A stretch of 64,000 nucleotides of DNA. Origin: Silene conica. Taxonomy: Eukaryota; Streptophyta; Magnoliopsida; Caryophyllales; Caryophyllaceae. The position numbers and the translations under genes were made by a program. The notes beneath the pieces are model-generated. The model searched no databases and was not told where the DNA came from. It was given only the letters and a program-made list of their open reading frames with translations. The stretch spans positions 3,738,399 through 3,802,398 of the forward strand of contig CM055314.2 in assembly GCA_029255685.2 (NCBI GenBank). Direction: 5' to 3'. Below are positions 48,253-61,065 of the stretch, piece by piece; within the stretch, counting starts at the first letter, position 1; each line of letters begins with the position of its first letter.

Positions 48253-51200
48253 TCAGGAAGAATTCTTTAGTCGGTTAAGAAGCTCTTGGACCATTGTATC
48301 TCTAGGAATCGAGTCCTCAACCTTTGTTTTTACATCTCTTACTTTCACAATCCCTGCATTCAATTCCCGATCACCGACCATCACTGCGAAAGGAATTCCT
48401 GATGCTTCGGCACGCTCAAAGATCTTCACAACTTTCTTAACAATCGTGTATTCTGCTTTGATTTTGGCACTCCATAGCTCATTAACCAATTCAGCGGCTA
48501 AAGTCAAGTCATCCCCCATTACACCAACCAAAACCTCGGTTTCATTTGCTCGAATAACCTGCAATATGTGGCACAACGTAACACAACTAGTCAGTCACAT
48601 GTCACAAGATTTTCTAAAATTTTAAACGACATAAATGCTTAAGCTAGGCACAAGTATAGCGCCTCACTATACAAAATACTGTCTGCAGCCTTGCACAAGA
48701 ATGTTAAAAAACAAATGGACTAAATAACCAAATACGGAGTAGCAATCAACTATCAATTCTTATCATCACCTGATTTTGATCCTTCTGATTTTGCTCCATT
48801 ATAGCAAATACACGTTCAATTCCCAGGCTGACGCCAACTGCGGGAACGTGCTTAGACCCAAACATCCCAATGAGGTTGTCATAGCGCCCACCTGCAGCAA
48901 TTGAACCAACCTGCAGTAACAAACTTTCATGAGTCACCTTGATTGTGTACGAGGAAATTGGAATATCATGCATAATATATGGGAAAGCGATTGAGCACAC
49001 AAAATCCACTGCTCTCAAACAAATGCCACAAAGACATTATAAAAAGTTGTGCACTTTCAGATAAAACTGACTAAAACAACTGCATTAATTAGATTCCCTG
49101 TAGGATTCTTATATCAATGAAGCAGTAGGATGGAAACAACCCCTTTGGGATTATACAGGTAACGATATAAGAGCCTCCTCCCAATTGTGTCGATTACATT
49201 TAACCGCACTCATACTGCCATGAAGGAAGCCTTGCGCCCTTGCTAAAGGCCAATGGACTGAGATAATGGTGAAATATGACAATGGGAAACTTAGGTGTAC
49301 CTCATGTCCACATACCATAAGCTTTAGGAGCACAATACGGTAGTCTTAGCTAGTTTTCATTCTAAAAGAAAAACAGACACAAGTATCATGAGTTCATCAG
49401 ACAATACTTCTCCTGTGTGATTGGAGTTTGTAGCAGAGTTAAAAATTAAAGGCAAAGTAAAGATAGGTATATCATATACGTGTGTCAGATACCCACGTCT
49501 CACGAACAGGACGCACAAATGCACAATGAGAGCCTGTAACTTAGATAGGTATATCATATACGTGTGTCAGATACGCACGTCTCACGAACAGGACGCACAA
49601 ATGCACAATGAGAGTCTGTAACTTAGATACAGAAAATAAAAAGTTTCATGCTCACCTGGGTGGTTCCTTTGAAAACGGCTTCATAAATTACCCCAGTATA
49701 ATAATCAAGGCCTCTTGCAAGACTCAGATCAAAAACTATATTATCAATACCCTTTGCCTTCTCCAAAGCTTTGAACAAAATCTCTAACTCACTCAGGGCA
49801 AGTGCCGATCCTTCATGTTTCAGAAATTCACTGCCTTCTTGTTTGAGCTTTGCTAGAAGCTCTAGAGGTGATCCCCTATCTTTCACAAAACTGCCAATCC
49901 TATCAGCTACCTCAGCAGTTAAGCCCTTTTCTTCCACCTGCAATATATTAAAAGCTCAATCAAGACAATACTTCTTGCGAGAAAGCTCAATAGAAAAATT
50001 GAATAGTGTACAACAAAAGAAATTGTAACCAAATACCTCCTCGAAGAATAAGGGGAGGAATAGATATCCTCATATCCATATGGAAACTAAAAGCGTACAA
50101 TCCAAATAAGAAAAAAAGGGACATTTTTGGAAAGAATGAAAAGAAACAGCCTTGGGGATTTACAATAAACCATTCATTACAATTGAGACGATACAGTTTA
50201 CGACATAAAAAAAGAAAAGTTGGATCCATTTGACAAATAAAAACCGAGCAGGACAAGAAAAGAAATCTCACCATCTCCTTTTTCACTTGGTCAAACGATT
50301 GCTTGTCTAGCTTGTCAATGCTAGAGCAGATAGTTCTAAACTTTTCAGGAGGAACACCACAAATATCTAACATCCCATCCAGCAACTTGCGATGATTCAG
50401 CTTTACCTGAAGCCATATTTTGAGGGGGTCATCAGTTAATAAACACTCACACATGATTAATATTGATAGACTATGATTCTATGAAGTATGTTATCTGTGT
50501 TGCCACCATTTCATGGGACATGGATTTGATAAAATTGACATTGAAAATTAAGGGACAAATGAAATGACAAAAGTATATGCATGAGCATGTACCATCAACT
50601 CTAAACTTTAAATAATATTGTCATGGTAAAAACGAAATGAATATCTTTAGAAGAGAATAATCAATATTTTAAACATAAGTACCTCATAGCTACCAATGTT
50701 CAATTCATCAAGAAGCTCTGTCAAAATCTTGATCACCTCAAAGTCAGGCCCCATCTTCTCATATTGGCCAGCGATGTCCAAATCACACTGATAAAATTCC
50801 CTATATCTTCCCTTGGATGGGTTGTCCCTCCTGTAAACTTTGGCAATTTGGTATCTTTTGAATGATGTAAGACTGTTCATTGCCACATATCGAGCAAATG
50901 GAACTGTCAAGTCATATCGTAGAGAGCAAAGCTCCCCACCCTGCAAAAAATATTATACAGTATAAATTTTATATAGTCATCCCAGAACATATGGACACAT
51001 GGAACTAGTAAAAGAGAAAAACATATATCATATAGGTAGAAAATTAAAGGGTTCAGAGAAGCATAGTTGCCCATATACAGTTAGAGCTCATTATTATAAA
51101 CAACCGAAAAAAAAAACACCCAAGATGGTCAGTTTAAGTCAGATTTTACTTAGTGCTTGAACTTTGTGCTCAAACTTAGCTGACACGTAGCCGTTAAAAT

Positions 51201-53658
51201 AAACAAGATGAGTCAAACGACGACAAATTACACTTCAACATGTGAAGCTACAATTTCGTGATGTGGGAGTGGGACCATAAGCGCTAGTTGATACCATACC
51301 AACAAAAGCACTGTTGCTTCAAACACTCGATGAAATAAATAATGAGTTGAGCCTGATGGTAATGCTTGACCATCAAAAAAAGAAACAAAGCAGCTAGTAT
51401 ATAACCAGAATCAGACAACAAAAAACTAAAGATAAGAGGAGGAGGACAGAAACTAGGCAAGGTAGCAGTACCTGATCCGCTAAATCATATATTAGCTTTG
51501 AATCCTCTCCATATTTTCCCATCAAAGTCTCCCTTAATTCAAAAACAGGAGTATCTAGAGCCATAGCCCCATGCCGCTTGAAAACTTCAGTTATTATAGA
51601 AAAGGCCCTTTCCCGCACAGTCATCTGTTCTTTGGCAAAATCTCGTGTACCCTGGTACGCACAGAATAGTCAGATTCACAGAATCGCCCATTTCAAGTAA
51701 AATTTTAAATTGGCGTCACATTGGGCATAAAGAGACGAAGCTATGACGAATGGAAAATGGAAACTGCTCGACAATAACAAATACTCTAATAACCTGCATA
51801 CAAAACTTCAAACAAATACACGGCACCACAAAAATACAGCAACAGCCTATTCTAAAAAAAGTTCTATATTTAGGGCATCTTGAAAGTTTACAAAGGAGAT
51901 ATTATCTGATTTGATTTCAAATGCTATCTCATTAGCAACTCGTGGTGTAAGACATGAAGACTTAGCTCTCATTTCAGGGGTCAAAACTGTACTCCCTCCA
52001 TTCCCCAATAGCCTATGTGTATCTCCCACGAAGGATACAGTCCACCTTGGCTGCAAATTAGCCATTGCACTACACCTCCATATTCTATCAGAATTCAGAA
52101 CTCACGAAACTACTCTGAAACAAAAAGTACAAAACTACTTGGAAACAAAAAGTAGACTCGCCCACAACTATTAGGCTGTTTTCACTAATTAACTACGAGT
52201 AACAGTTTCTTTAGGCCAGCAAGATACCAAATCTTGAAAAAAAAGGCATAACATGCATATATGCATTGACCTGACCACAACAACAAAGATCATACGACTA
52301 GCGAAAGGGATCACCTTTGCAAGCTTTGGAAGTCTTCTGCTTTCATTGCTTTCTACAATTTCTTTGATCTTCTCCAGGAAATCATTGACGGCAAGAACTT
52401 TGAAGTCCAACATAGAGTGAATCTCCTCAGCTAACTTTTGTAAAGCAACAGACTCATCAACTTGATCGACATAACCACCCGGCAATCTATCTTTAATAAG
52501 CTGCAGCACAACTGCAGTCCCCTTTCCCAAAACCTTTCTCCTCTTCTCGCTCTTCTTATCTGCTTTCTTATCCCCTCCATTAGGCACGCTACCCTTCTTT
52601 TTTTCAAGCAAATCACTACCCTCAAGTGACACAACAGCTGACACCAACTCCCACAAAACCACACTCTTCACCAAGCAAAATAACGTATTAACGTTATGTA
52701 CCAATTCATCATATTCCTCCTCAAAAGCTGCATCGGAGGTGAGCTTAAAAGCATCTCTTAAACACTTAACACTGGGACACTTCTCATCAGTTAATTGCTT
52801 CAAACTTGATCTGAGACCCTCACTACCAATAGAGTCAATGTTCATTCCCATCCGAACTAAGCCAACCTCACCCAAATTCCTCAGTGCACCCGCCAAGCAA
52901 GACAGTACTCCCCCCCATGCTTTCAAAAACCCAGTAGTCCCACTCCCAATCTTAACCCCGCTATTCAACCCGACCCTTACCCTCGAATGCACCGCCCTGG
53001 CGACCTCCCTCAAACTCCCGTAAACCTCTGGAATACTCGACACTGCCTCAATTTCAACCTTACCAGTCAATTTAGACCCGTTAAGCAAAACCTTCAAATC
53101 ACCAGCAACCCCAGCTTCATCCTTCAAACACTTTCCATCGCCAGAATCCACCAAATTAAAAGCCGAAACCTTCGCATTCACCGCCTCACACGATAATGCC
53201 GCAACCACTTCCGCCACAGTGGACAAAGTTGACACTCCATAATCTAACAAAGCACATATACCATCTAACGGACCAACCGACAAACAACTGTCTAAAATCT
53301 CCTTTTGCGCATCAGTAACATCAAACGAAGCAACAACTACCTTACCCGAGGATGAATTTAGGGTTTCCGTGATTAAATTCAAGATCTCAACTTTAATTGA
53401 TGAACATGAATTTAACAGCTTGATTAAAAACACAGCAAGTGAAGCTCTAGATTCTTCTAAAGTTAAGTTTTCCAGAAATGAAATGAGATAATCAGTCGTC
53501 GAAGATGATGATGATTGCGCCGATGACAGTTTGTCGAGAAGTGAAGAATCAATACGTACCTGAACAAGATTGTTGGCGACTGAGAAGATAGAGGTAGAGG
53601 AGAGAGAGGAACCTTTACCTCCGATATTGATGGAGGTCAATTGAGGTTTATCGGCCAT
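48253..53658 (-). CDS. HARS: Histidyl-tRNA synthetase, cytosolic type
   Basis: The enzyme charges tRNA-His with histidine. Exons in transcript order: 52315-53658, 51472-51651, 50683-50940, 50272-50406, 49656-49937, 48770-48910, 48253-48558; 2,646 nt, 881 aa. The class II catalytic core starts with GTRDF (449). It shows [10 protein letters not shown] (516-525), motif 2 [13 protein letters not shown] (545-557), the histidine-specific [10 protein letters not shown] (712-721) and AAGGRYDNL (738-746), and motif 3 GVSLGIERV (759-767). An anticodon-binding domain follows (about 785-881). The 448-residue N-terminal extension, in one exon, is typical of the long plant cytosolic form and differs from the short organellar enzyme. 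No transit peptide is seen at [11 protein letters not shown]. All exon junctions are in phase 0, so exon skipping would keep frame. Confidence 0.94.
49461..49624. repeat. 82-bp direct tandem repeat in HisRS intron
   Basis: Two near-identical units starting AGATAGGTATATCATATACG lie at 49461-49542 and 49543-49624. They differ at a few bases (CCCACG versus CGCACG). The repeat is close to the donor of exon 5 but outside it. Confidence 0.93.
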
Positions 53659-53848
53659 TGTTAACGGAGGTGAGAAATGAGGTTTATTTTGGCGGCAAAT
53701 GGGGATTTAAGGAATTAGGGTTCTTCAGTGACGAAGATATGTTTGTTGTCGGAGTAAATTGCAGTTTGTGAATTTGAGCTTGCTTCTTACGCCTACTTGT
53801 CTAATGGACATCTTACGTGGATCCAGTATTTTTTTGTTTTTTATTTTT

Positions 53849-54041
53849 CACAAATTCTCATTTTCAACCGCGATATCCATCACAAGCTTGTGACGGATAC
53901 CGTTTCCTCTCACAAAATACCCACTTTTTTTTTTCTCCGACACTATTTATGAGGTCCCTTTCTCCACTAACTCATTTTGTATCCATTTTATCTCGCAAAA
54001 TATCCGTAACAAATGGTGACCCGTTACAAGAAAGACTTACT
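53849..54041. mobile_element. MITE family A copy upstream of the HisRS gene
   Basis: The copy runs from CACAAATTCTCATTTTCAAC to TTACAAGAAAGACTTAC, with ATCACAAGCTTGTGACGGAT and the CTCCACTAACTCATTTTGTA block inside. It lies about 190 bp before the HisRS start codon. Confidence 0.82.
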
Positions 54042-55190
54042 ATTTATTTTTAGGGTTTAACCGATGCGCAGTAAAGATAACGACTGAGGATTTCCTCGTT
54101 ACAAAAAAAAAATGTTACTCGCACTCTATAAATAACTTGGATTATATGTTAAAAAAAAACGGAATTACTTTTTCACTTACGAATTTTACTCTTTTCCATA
54201 TATTTTTTTTTCATTATCTTTCCATCTGCCGTCCTTTTTCCCTAAAGTCTAATTAAGCAAATTAATTTTTACTTCAACATTTTTCCTAAAATCTAATACA
54301 CTTGACAATTAATCTTGATTAACAAATTATAATAACTTACTTGTTAACAAAAATTTACATTTGGAAAAAAAAAATCGGAATATATATCGATTAATCAATA
54401 AATAAATCAAGTAACAAATCTAATCGATTAGTTTGCGACACAAGTACTTCAACCATGACCATTATCAACACACGAGCAATACTATGATGATGTTATCAAA
54501 TTAGTTTTGTTTCATGAATTTATTGTCAGCATTATCGTGCAACAATTATGACAACTCTTTTATTATTTTTTTTTTGGTAGGATATGACAACTCCTTTATT
54601 GCGAAGAACTGAAAAACGTTTTTATGCAATTGACTTCTGGAAATACAACAATTCGTAAGTTTTTTCTTCATAAGTTCGGTGTGGAATTTGTCTTCGCTCC
54701 ATGTTACGTTTTGTTTGCGATTGAGTAGTGGAATTGCGATTTTTTTTATTGTTGAAGATTTGGGGATTGGTCGTATCTAGGGTTAGAATTTGGGTGATTG
54801 ATAGCAAAGTCGACCTAATTGTTGTCATTGTTGGTCAAACTAGGTAGTCGACTGGTGTTTGTCGGCTAGAAGGTGGTGGTGGGCCGGTGGCTACTGGCTA
54901 GTGGCTCACTGGATGGGGAGGGAAGGCGTGAGTAATTGGTTTTGAGAGAAAGAAAGATGACAAGGGTAAACTCGTAAAATGCTTATGTAAATGAGTAACA
55001 TGTGTGTGAAAATCACAACCCGAAAAATATAACTTGGATTCTTCAAGAATTAAGACATTGATGTAGACATTTCAGTTTTTTATTTATCTAACTAGATTTT
55101 AAGTTATTTCTATTTTGTGATTTGAACTTTTTATTTAGGAAACAAATAGTGAGATTATGTGTAGGTTATAGGTGGAAATTCCTTGAACAT
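54042..55190. other. Intergenic AT-rich region
   Basis: No gene is recognised. The G-rich patch at 54,840-54,930 (GGTGGTGGGCCGGTGGC) may be a piece of a GC-rich element interior. Confidence 0.4.
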
Positions 55191-55850
55191 ACTCTTCAAG
55201 ATATGCATTTGTTGGGTAGATGATCTCTATTATGAAATATATTTATTTGTTCACACTGGATATTTTATAGAATGGAGAAAGAACTGAACTTTTTTCTCCA
55301 ATTCGGGGTATTCTTCAAGGGGATCTATTATCGCCATATATCTTTACTATGTGCATGGAAAAACTGAGTCGGCTTATTGTTGAAGCCAATAGAGTTGAGA
55401 TGTGGAGAGGTATCAAGACGAGTGAAGATGGTCCTTTTCTGACCTATTTATTCTTTACCGGCGATATTATCCTCTTTGGAGAAGCCATGGTCCAACTTAC
55501 AAGTTGAGGTTATTAGCCGTGTTTGGATACCTTCTGCCAAGTGTCTGGTAAAAAAATTAGTCTTGCAAAATCAAGAATTTCTTCACGCTGAATAATGATG
55601 ATGAAGTGGCAACTTCTGTGTCGGAGGCGTTGAATATTTATCGAACAGAGGATCTTCATATGTTGTACCTCTATATATCAACCGTAAATGGGCGAGTCAC
55701 TTGTGATACATTCAAATATATTGTGCAAAAGTTTAATAAAAGACTTACGGGGTGGAACGCTTAGCACATTTCGATGGTCTGACGAGCGACCTGGCTTAGT
55801 CGATCCAGTCCACACTTTCTACAATTCCTACGTATTCCATTAAGTTTAGG
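55190..55850 (+). mobile_element. Decayed LINE reverse transcriptase remnant
   Basis: Near 55,290-55,480 the + strand encodes FSPIRGILQGDLLSPYIFTM, then CMEKLSRLI, then a W-R-G-I stretch and LTYLFFTGDIILFGEA. This is the core of plant non-LTR retrotransposon reverse transcriptase. The catalytic FADD-type motif reads FTGD, so it is mutated. Frameshifts and stops interrupt further similarity (VSGKKISLAKSRIFF, then KFNKRLTGW), so it is dead. No poly-A tail or target duplication was located. Confidence 0.8.
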
Positions 55851-56418
55851 CCAGGGGTTAGAAAAAGGAAACAGATAGACTAAGGCTCTGTTCATTCTGG
55901 CTCAATTTCAGCTCTTTTCAATTTTGCTTGGGTGATTTCCGTTCAGTTTTATTTACGCTTAATCAATTATGTTCAGTTAATCACTTCATAAAATTAACTT
56001 TTAATTCAACTAAATTCACTTCACCTCAGTTTCCCTCAATTTAGTTCAATTAAACCCTATCCCAATTAATTCAATGCAGCTCATTTCAGCCGAAAAGAAC
56101 ATGACCTAAGTAGTGCCCTAAAGAAAACAAATAATTAAGAAGGGATATTTTTTGTAAATTGTGTTTTTTTTGTTTAATTTTGTAATAATTACTCCTCTTA
56201 TACAATAAGACCATGATTATATGTCAAAAACAAGAAATTCAAGTACTTCCAAGTTCCTTTTCATATTTACAAACGATGGTACATAAAACTTCATATCCAA
56301 GATGAGGAATGAACAAATGATTTTAGAAAATGGAAATATAATACAATGATTGTACGTTCACTCTACTTTACAAAGTTCTAAAATATGTTTTCTGCACTTT
56401 TTTCCTCTCCATCCTTAA

Positions 56419-56582
56419 CACAAATTCTCATGTGTGACGACGATATCCGTACCGTTTCCTCTCACAAAATGCCCAAGAGAGGTGAATAGGAAAACACATG
56501 AAGGGTGACCCACCTTATCCCCTCTCCCTTTTTGTAAGAGGTCACAAACTTGTGACGGGATTAACCCGTCATAAGCAAGACC
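56419..56582. mobile_element. MITE family A, shortened copy
   Basis: The copy runs from CACAAATTCTCATGTGTGAC to CGTCATAAGCAAGACC, with TACCGTTTCCTCTCACAAAA inside. It lies about 255 bp downstream of the PP2C stop codon. Confidence 0.7.
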
Positions 56583-56837
56583 TGTTGTTCCTCTAATGCC
56601 CCTACTACTTTTTTTTGGAGTACTTAATTTTAAGGCAATAAATCCAGCTACATACAACCTTAACACTAATTTTATTCTATGAAGATCTTGGCTTCTACTT
56701 CTTTTTCGAACTCATTCACAAAATTTTCCATTTTCCGCTGCCATGCTCCTCTCTATCGAAACTCTAATAAGCTAAGCTAAGATACATTTTATTTACATTA
56801 CAAATGAGCACAAGTTTTTGGTGAAAATGGCGCATCT

Positions 56838-59689
56838 TCAAGCTGTAACGAATTTATGTAGGTCGATCACCATTACGGTTATGTCGTCTCTATTTCCTCT
56901 GCTACAAGATATATCCACCAGCTTCTTGCATGACTCCATTTTGTTTTCTTCTTTCGAAACAATATCAGTAGCTTCTTGTTCCCCGACCTATTGTTCATCA
57001 AAATATGATATACTTCGTATTAGATAAAAGATAAAATCTACCGTGTACTAGCCAGCATACTCCAGAACGGACTGAAATCGTACTCAGTTGATCTCAAAAT
57101 TAACATATAGCTCAATCCGAACCAGCAATTAACTTAGACTTCTAGATTAGAATTTTAGTTAATCGTGACCCGACAATTAATTTAAACTTCACAAATTCTT
57201 GTTTCAGACCGTCCTTTTTGGTCTGAAATAATAAGATGAGATTTTGTAACCATTTTACAGCCAAATGTAACCACGATAGCAATCATAGCATACAACTTAT
57301 GATAACTTGTTTGTAAATAATGGTTACATTTGGCTGTAAAATGGTTACAAAATCCCGTCTTATTATTTCAGACCAAAATTGTGGTCTAAAGCAAGACCCA
57401 CTAATTAAACTTTTGATTGAGAGTCGTACCTTGTCCCACAGACCATCAGAAGCGACTATCAAGAACTTGCAGTCAGAAGTTAAGGGAACATGCTGAATTT
57501 CTGGCTCACAGATTATCCACTCTTTCATATGTTGGTGTCCAAACGCTCTGGACACGGCTAGTGTCCCTTGAACTCGCCAAAGCCCGTTATTGTTGTCATG
57601 GATAAATCCACCCTGCAGTTTTGATTCGTATTAGAAAACCTATGTCGCTTCTCAAGTAAATACGACAGTAAGATAACGGGTGGTCTCGTTCATTTTAGGG
57701 CCTATGAATAAACTAACCCCTGATAGTGAAATTCACTACTCCCCCGTTACGGTCAATAGTTATTTATTTCCATTTTTGGGTGTATCATTGAATTGTTATT
57801 TATTTACATTTTTGTCAACCCTTTGTGGATCACATTTCATTACATGTGGGGTCATGTGATTTGTATGGTACAAATTCATTTATACTTTTTTCTTAATCTT
57901 TGTGTCAAAAGCAATAGATAAAAATTAATCGAGACGGAAGGAGTATATACAAATCTGCAATAGATCATAAATTACTTGACCTTCTTAAGCGTGAAAATTC
58001 ACCATGCCTAATTTATCTAAGAGTAAATCAGACAGACGTATGCAAGAAGGGAAGCTATGACCTATGAGGGTGGTCTTTCATGTTGATACAGGCAAAGATA
58101 TTGAAAATGCAATTGCAACTTTGCACAAAAAAAATTGGAAAATTATATTACTAACCGAGTTTTGGATACGAAGACGCTCATCTTCACGACTCAAGCGATG
58201 ATCATTAGTCAGTCTAGTTGCTAATCCTGCTCTATTCAAAACTACTCTACAATCTCCAACATTAGCTGCATACAGTTGGCCATTTCGCAATAGCACGCTT
58301 GCTGTACAAGCTCCGCTTCCTACACCCTGCATTTGCACATTCGTATCAGACTTCCCTTTGTTACGACATCCCGACTCAATACTCAAACTCAATAGTCATT
58401 ATCCCATATCACTTTCGAGTTTCGAACATCATATAATATTATCATTGTCGGGATAGCCTTGTAAAACTTATATTAGTAAGTCTTGCTTGCGACGGGTCAT
58501 TATTTGTGACGGATATTTTGTGAGATAAAATGGATATAAAATGAGTTAGTGGAAAAAGGGGACCACAGGAATAGTGTTGCAGAGAGAGAAAAAGTGGGTA
58601 ATTTGTGAGAGAAAATGGTATCCGTCACAAGTTTGCGACGGATAGTGCCGTTGCAAATAAGAATTTGTGAACTTATATAGTAATATAACGTTGGTGACTT
58701 TCTGTAATATCAACACGTCTATATGAGATTACAGGCATTTCTACATCATCTAATATGTTATATAATACCTGCCGTGAGGGTAGTTACTTACGTATTAAAA
58801 ATGATTTACGACAAAGAGACCTTGTAAGTAGACAATTACCCCAAATCTCTTTAATAATGACAACTACATAATCCCAGAGTTGACCTATTCTCTCAAAAGA
58901 TTCAATTTAGACATATATAGAAAGATTTTCAAAGCTTTTTTTACCTGTCTAAGAAATTCTTCATCTGCCTGAGAGTAACCTTCCAGAATGGCCTTTTCTA
59001 CCCCTTGCCGATCCTCTTTCTTAATATTCTCAAGTCCTTTCAAGATATTCTTCCCTAAGTTTTCAGCTACGTAATTAGCTGCTTCTTCGCCCCCATGTCC
59101 ATCAATCACCGCGAAATATGCCTGCATTGAAAGACAGATTAAAATTTGTTTTGACGGTTTTATATAAGAAATGGAAAATTATTTATTCCTAGATCTACCA
59201 ACGGGAGGTAGAAAAGGGTAAACTAAAACAAGGTAATATATAGCAATGTACCTGGTTAGGGTCACCAGAAATGTCAGGAATGACGTTAAACCGATCTTCT
59301 ATATGCTCGCGTCTTCCTTTCTTACTTACCAAACAATGACCTCTTCCTTGTACGGTGACCTCAACGTTTTCTGCCCTTCTCTTTTCCACGGAGAATTCCT
59401 TATGATCTGGGCTAAATTCCGGGACCAAAAGCTTTGAAGGTCGCCTGCGCAACTTAATTGGCTCAACACGAACATGATTCCGATCTAATGGTACATTTTC
59501 CTCAGGAATAACATTAGAAATCATATGATGTGCATGTGCAGAATGTAGGCCTCCAAGTTGATCAACCATAATCTTGGTAAACCATGAACAAGAAGGCGGG
59601 ATTTGAAGCGAGGTCATTGTAGAGCGAAAGAGGTAAACAAGTATGGATAAAATGGAAAAACTCCAGAAAAGTTCTTCAATGGCTAACAT
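56838..59689 (-). CDS. Protein phosphatase 2C (PP2C)
   Basis: The protein is a Mg/Mn-dependent serine/threonine phosphatase. Exons in transcript order: 59252-59689, 58945-59121, 58156-58326, 57430-57612, 56838-56987; 1,119 nt, 372 aa. Motifs run in order: KKGRREHIEDRF (usual MED reads IED, 130-132), DGHGG (153-157, metal-binding D and G), GSGACTASV, GDCR (229-232), WRVQGTLAVSRAFG, SDGLWDK (D318), and NRDDITVMV (D357/D358). All four metal-binding acidic positions appear present, so activity is likely. Group resembles Arabidopsis PP2C2/14/25-type proteins, but the subgroup is uncertain. The first ATG (59689) gives MLAIEELFWSFSILSILVYL, a hydrophobic N-terminus that could anchor or target the protein; a second ATG 24 codons on would remove it. 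Introns 2, 3 and 4 each hold a MITE. Confidence 0.9.
57190..57398. mobile_element. MITE family B copy in PP2C intron 4
   Basis: The ends are CACAAATTCTTGTTTCAGAC and a right end containing ATTTCAGACCAAAATTGTGG. The arms GTAACCATTTTACAGCCAAA and TTTGGCTGTAAAATGGTTAC are exact inverses. The 61.8-kb copy is related. Confidence 0.82.
57739..57943. mobile_element. Stowaway MITE in PP2C intron 3
   Basis: It begins CTCCCCCGTTACGGTCAATA and ends with the inverse of CTCCTTCCGTCTCGATTAAT, flanked by TA (57737-57738, 57944-57945). It is more diverged than the 32.3-kb copy. Confidence 0.85.
58477..58669. mobile_element. MITE family A copy in PP2C intron 2
   Basis: It is a full-length copy: TAAGTCTTGCTTGCGACGGG at the left, GCAAATAAGAATTTGTG at the right, and GTATCCGTCACAAGTTTGCG inside. 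Confidence 0.85.
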
Positions 59690-59767
59690 ATTTTTGCATG
59701 ATATATATATATATGAGTTATTGCATGTTTTGTTGTTTGCCTTGAAGAAGAAATGCAGAAAGAAAGG

Positions 59768-59777
59768 TATTTATATA
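59768..59777 (-). promoter_or_regulatory. Candidate TATA box of the PP2C gene
   Basis: On the minus strand TATATAAATA lies about 80 bp upstream of the ATG at 59689, a suitable distance for a short 5' UTR. A TA-repeat at 59,703-59,713 is a weaker alternative. Confidence 0.6.
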
Positions 59778-59789
59778 TGAGCTGTAAGA

Positions 59790-60881
59790 ACTGCATGGGG
59801 AAAGTCAGCCGCAATATTATTAAGGAAATGTGTAATTAACGGGTCAAAGGCCGGAGGAGAAGGGTTCATGGTCTTATGAAAGAAACAAGATTTAAGTACG
59901 TATTAGAATGGGTCTAGATTAGTTGGTTGGTTGGTTTTTTTGGATATTTTAATTATGGGATCTTTATTTCTCTGGGTTCATAACTTCATATACTAATGTT
60001 TGACCAAATTACACAAATTCTATGACAAAGTCAAACGAATGAAAACGGCCACAAGTACGGCTAGTCTTGGTATTATCCGTCTTAAGTATAAAATGAACCA
60101 AATATATATCACCCCACTTGAGTATGTAGGAAAAATATTTTTAATTTTTCATTACATTTTACTTTTGTCTTATTCATTTCACATTGTTATATTTAACCCG
60201 TCCTAAGAACATATATGGTCGTCTGAAAGGAAAATGACTGCAAAAAAAAGGCAATATTTGGCACTTTTGAAGTTTGATGCATATATTTGTAAGCATTTGT
60301 AAGGAGTTGACCTCGATGGGATGTCGGCAAAACTAATTTACCAAATTGTGTTTCGATCAAGTAAAACTCAGAATTAGTTAAATCTTACGTATCATTTTAT
60401 CAATACGGTTAGAAAGTTAATTCTTACTTTTATTTTTAGTTTTTTACTATTAAATACAGCTAAATATATTCTATTGTCTATCTTTAACTCAATAAAAAAT
60501 TACCAACTCAACTAAAAAAATAACTTTATAAAATTTCAACCCTACTTAATTACAAAAACGGGTCTCCGCAAATATAGTGTGTACCCCGTAACAAATTCAA
60601 AGACATCATCATGTACTCAACTAATATAAATTTTACTTTTTATCGCACTTTTAATTTAAGAATCATGATTATAGATAAACATGATTAAAAGATTAATTAT
60701 CATTTTTTTATACTCAATGGGCATTTGACCTAACCTATGTTCAACCCAACTCATTCACATACGAAATACGAATAAGAATTTTCACAAGCATTTGCAACGA
60801 TTTCAACAAAATTTGAGTCACAATTGACAACACCGTATCGTATCATAAGCCTAAGGTGGTGTGGAGGTATTTACAAAGCAA
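59790..60881. other. Intergenic region upstream of PP2C
   Basis: The region is AT-rich. The first few hundred bases are presumed promoter. No coding potential or repeat is recognised beyond the MITE that follows. Confidence 0.4.
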
Positions 60882-61065
60882 TAAGTCTCTCTTGTGACGG
60901 GTATATCCGTCACAAACTTGTGACGAGTTAAATACTACCCATGTAAATAGATAGGACAAAATAGATTGGTATTTTCTAGGCACTCTTCTTTTGTCTTATG
61001 ACTCTTATCTATTCCACATGAGTAATATTTAAGCCGTGAATACCCGTCACAAATGAGAATTTGTG
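60882..61065. mobile_element. MITE family A, diverged copy
   Basis: The copy runs from TAAGTCTCTCTTGTGACGGG to CACAAATGAGAATTTGTG. The palindrome ATCCGTCACAAACTTGTGACG is near the left end and the middle differs from the family consensus. Confidence 0.7.

Noticed and set aside
48206..48625. 139-codon + strand frame over HisRS
   Set aside because: It is antisense to the last HisRS exon, which has a clear protein match.
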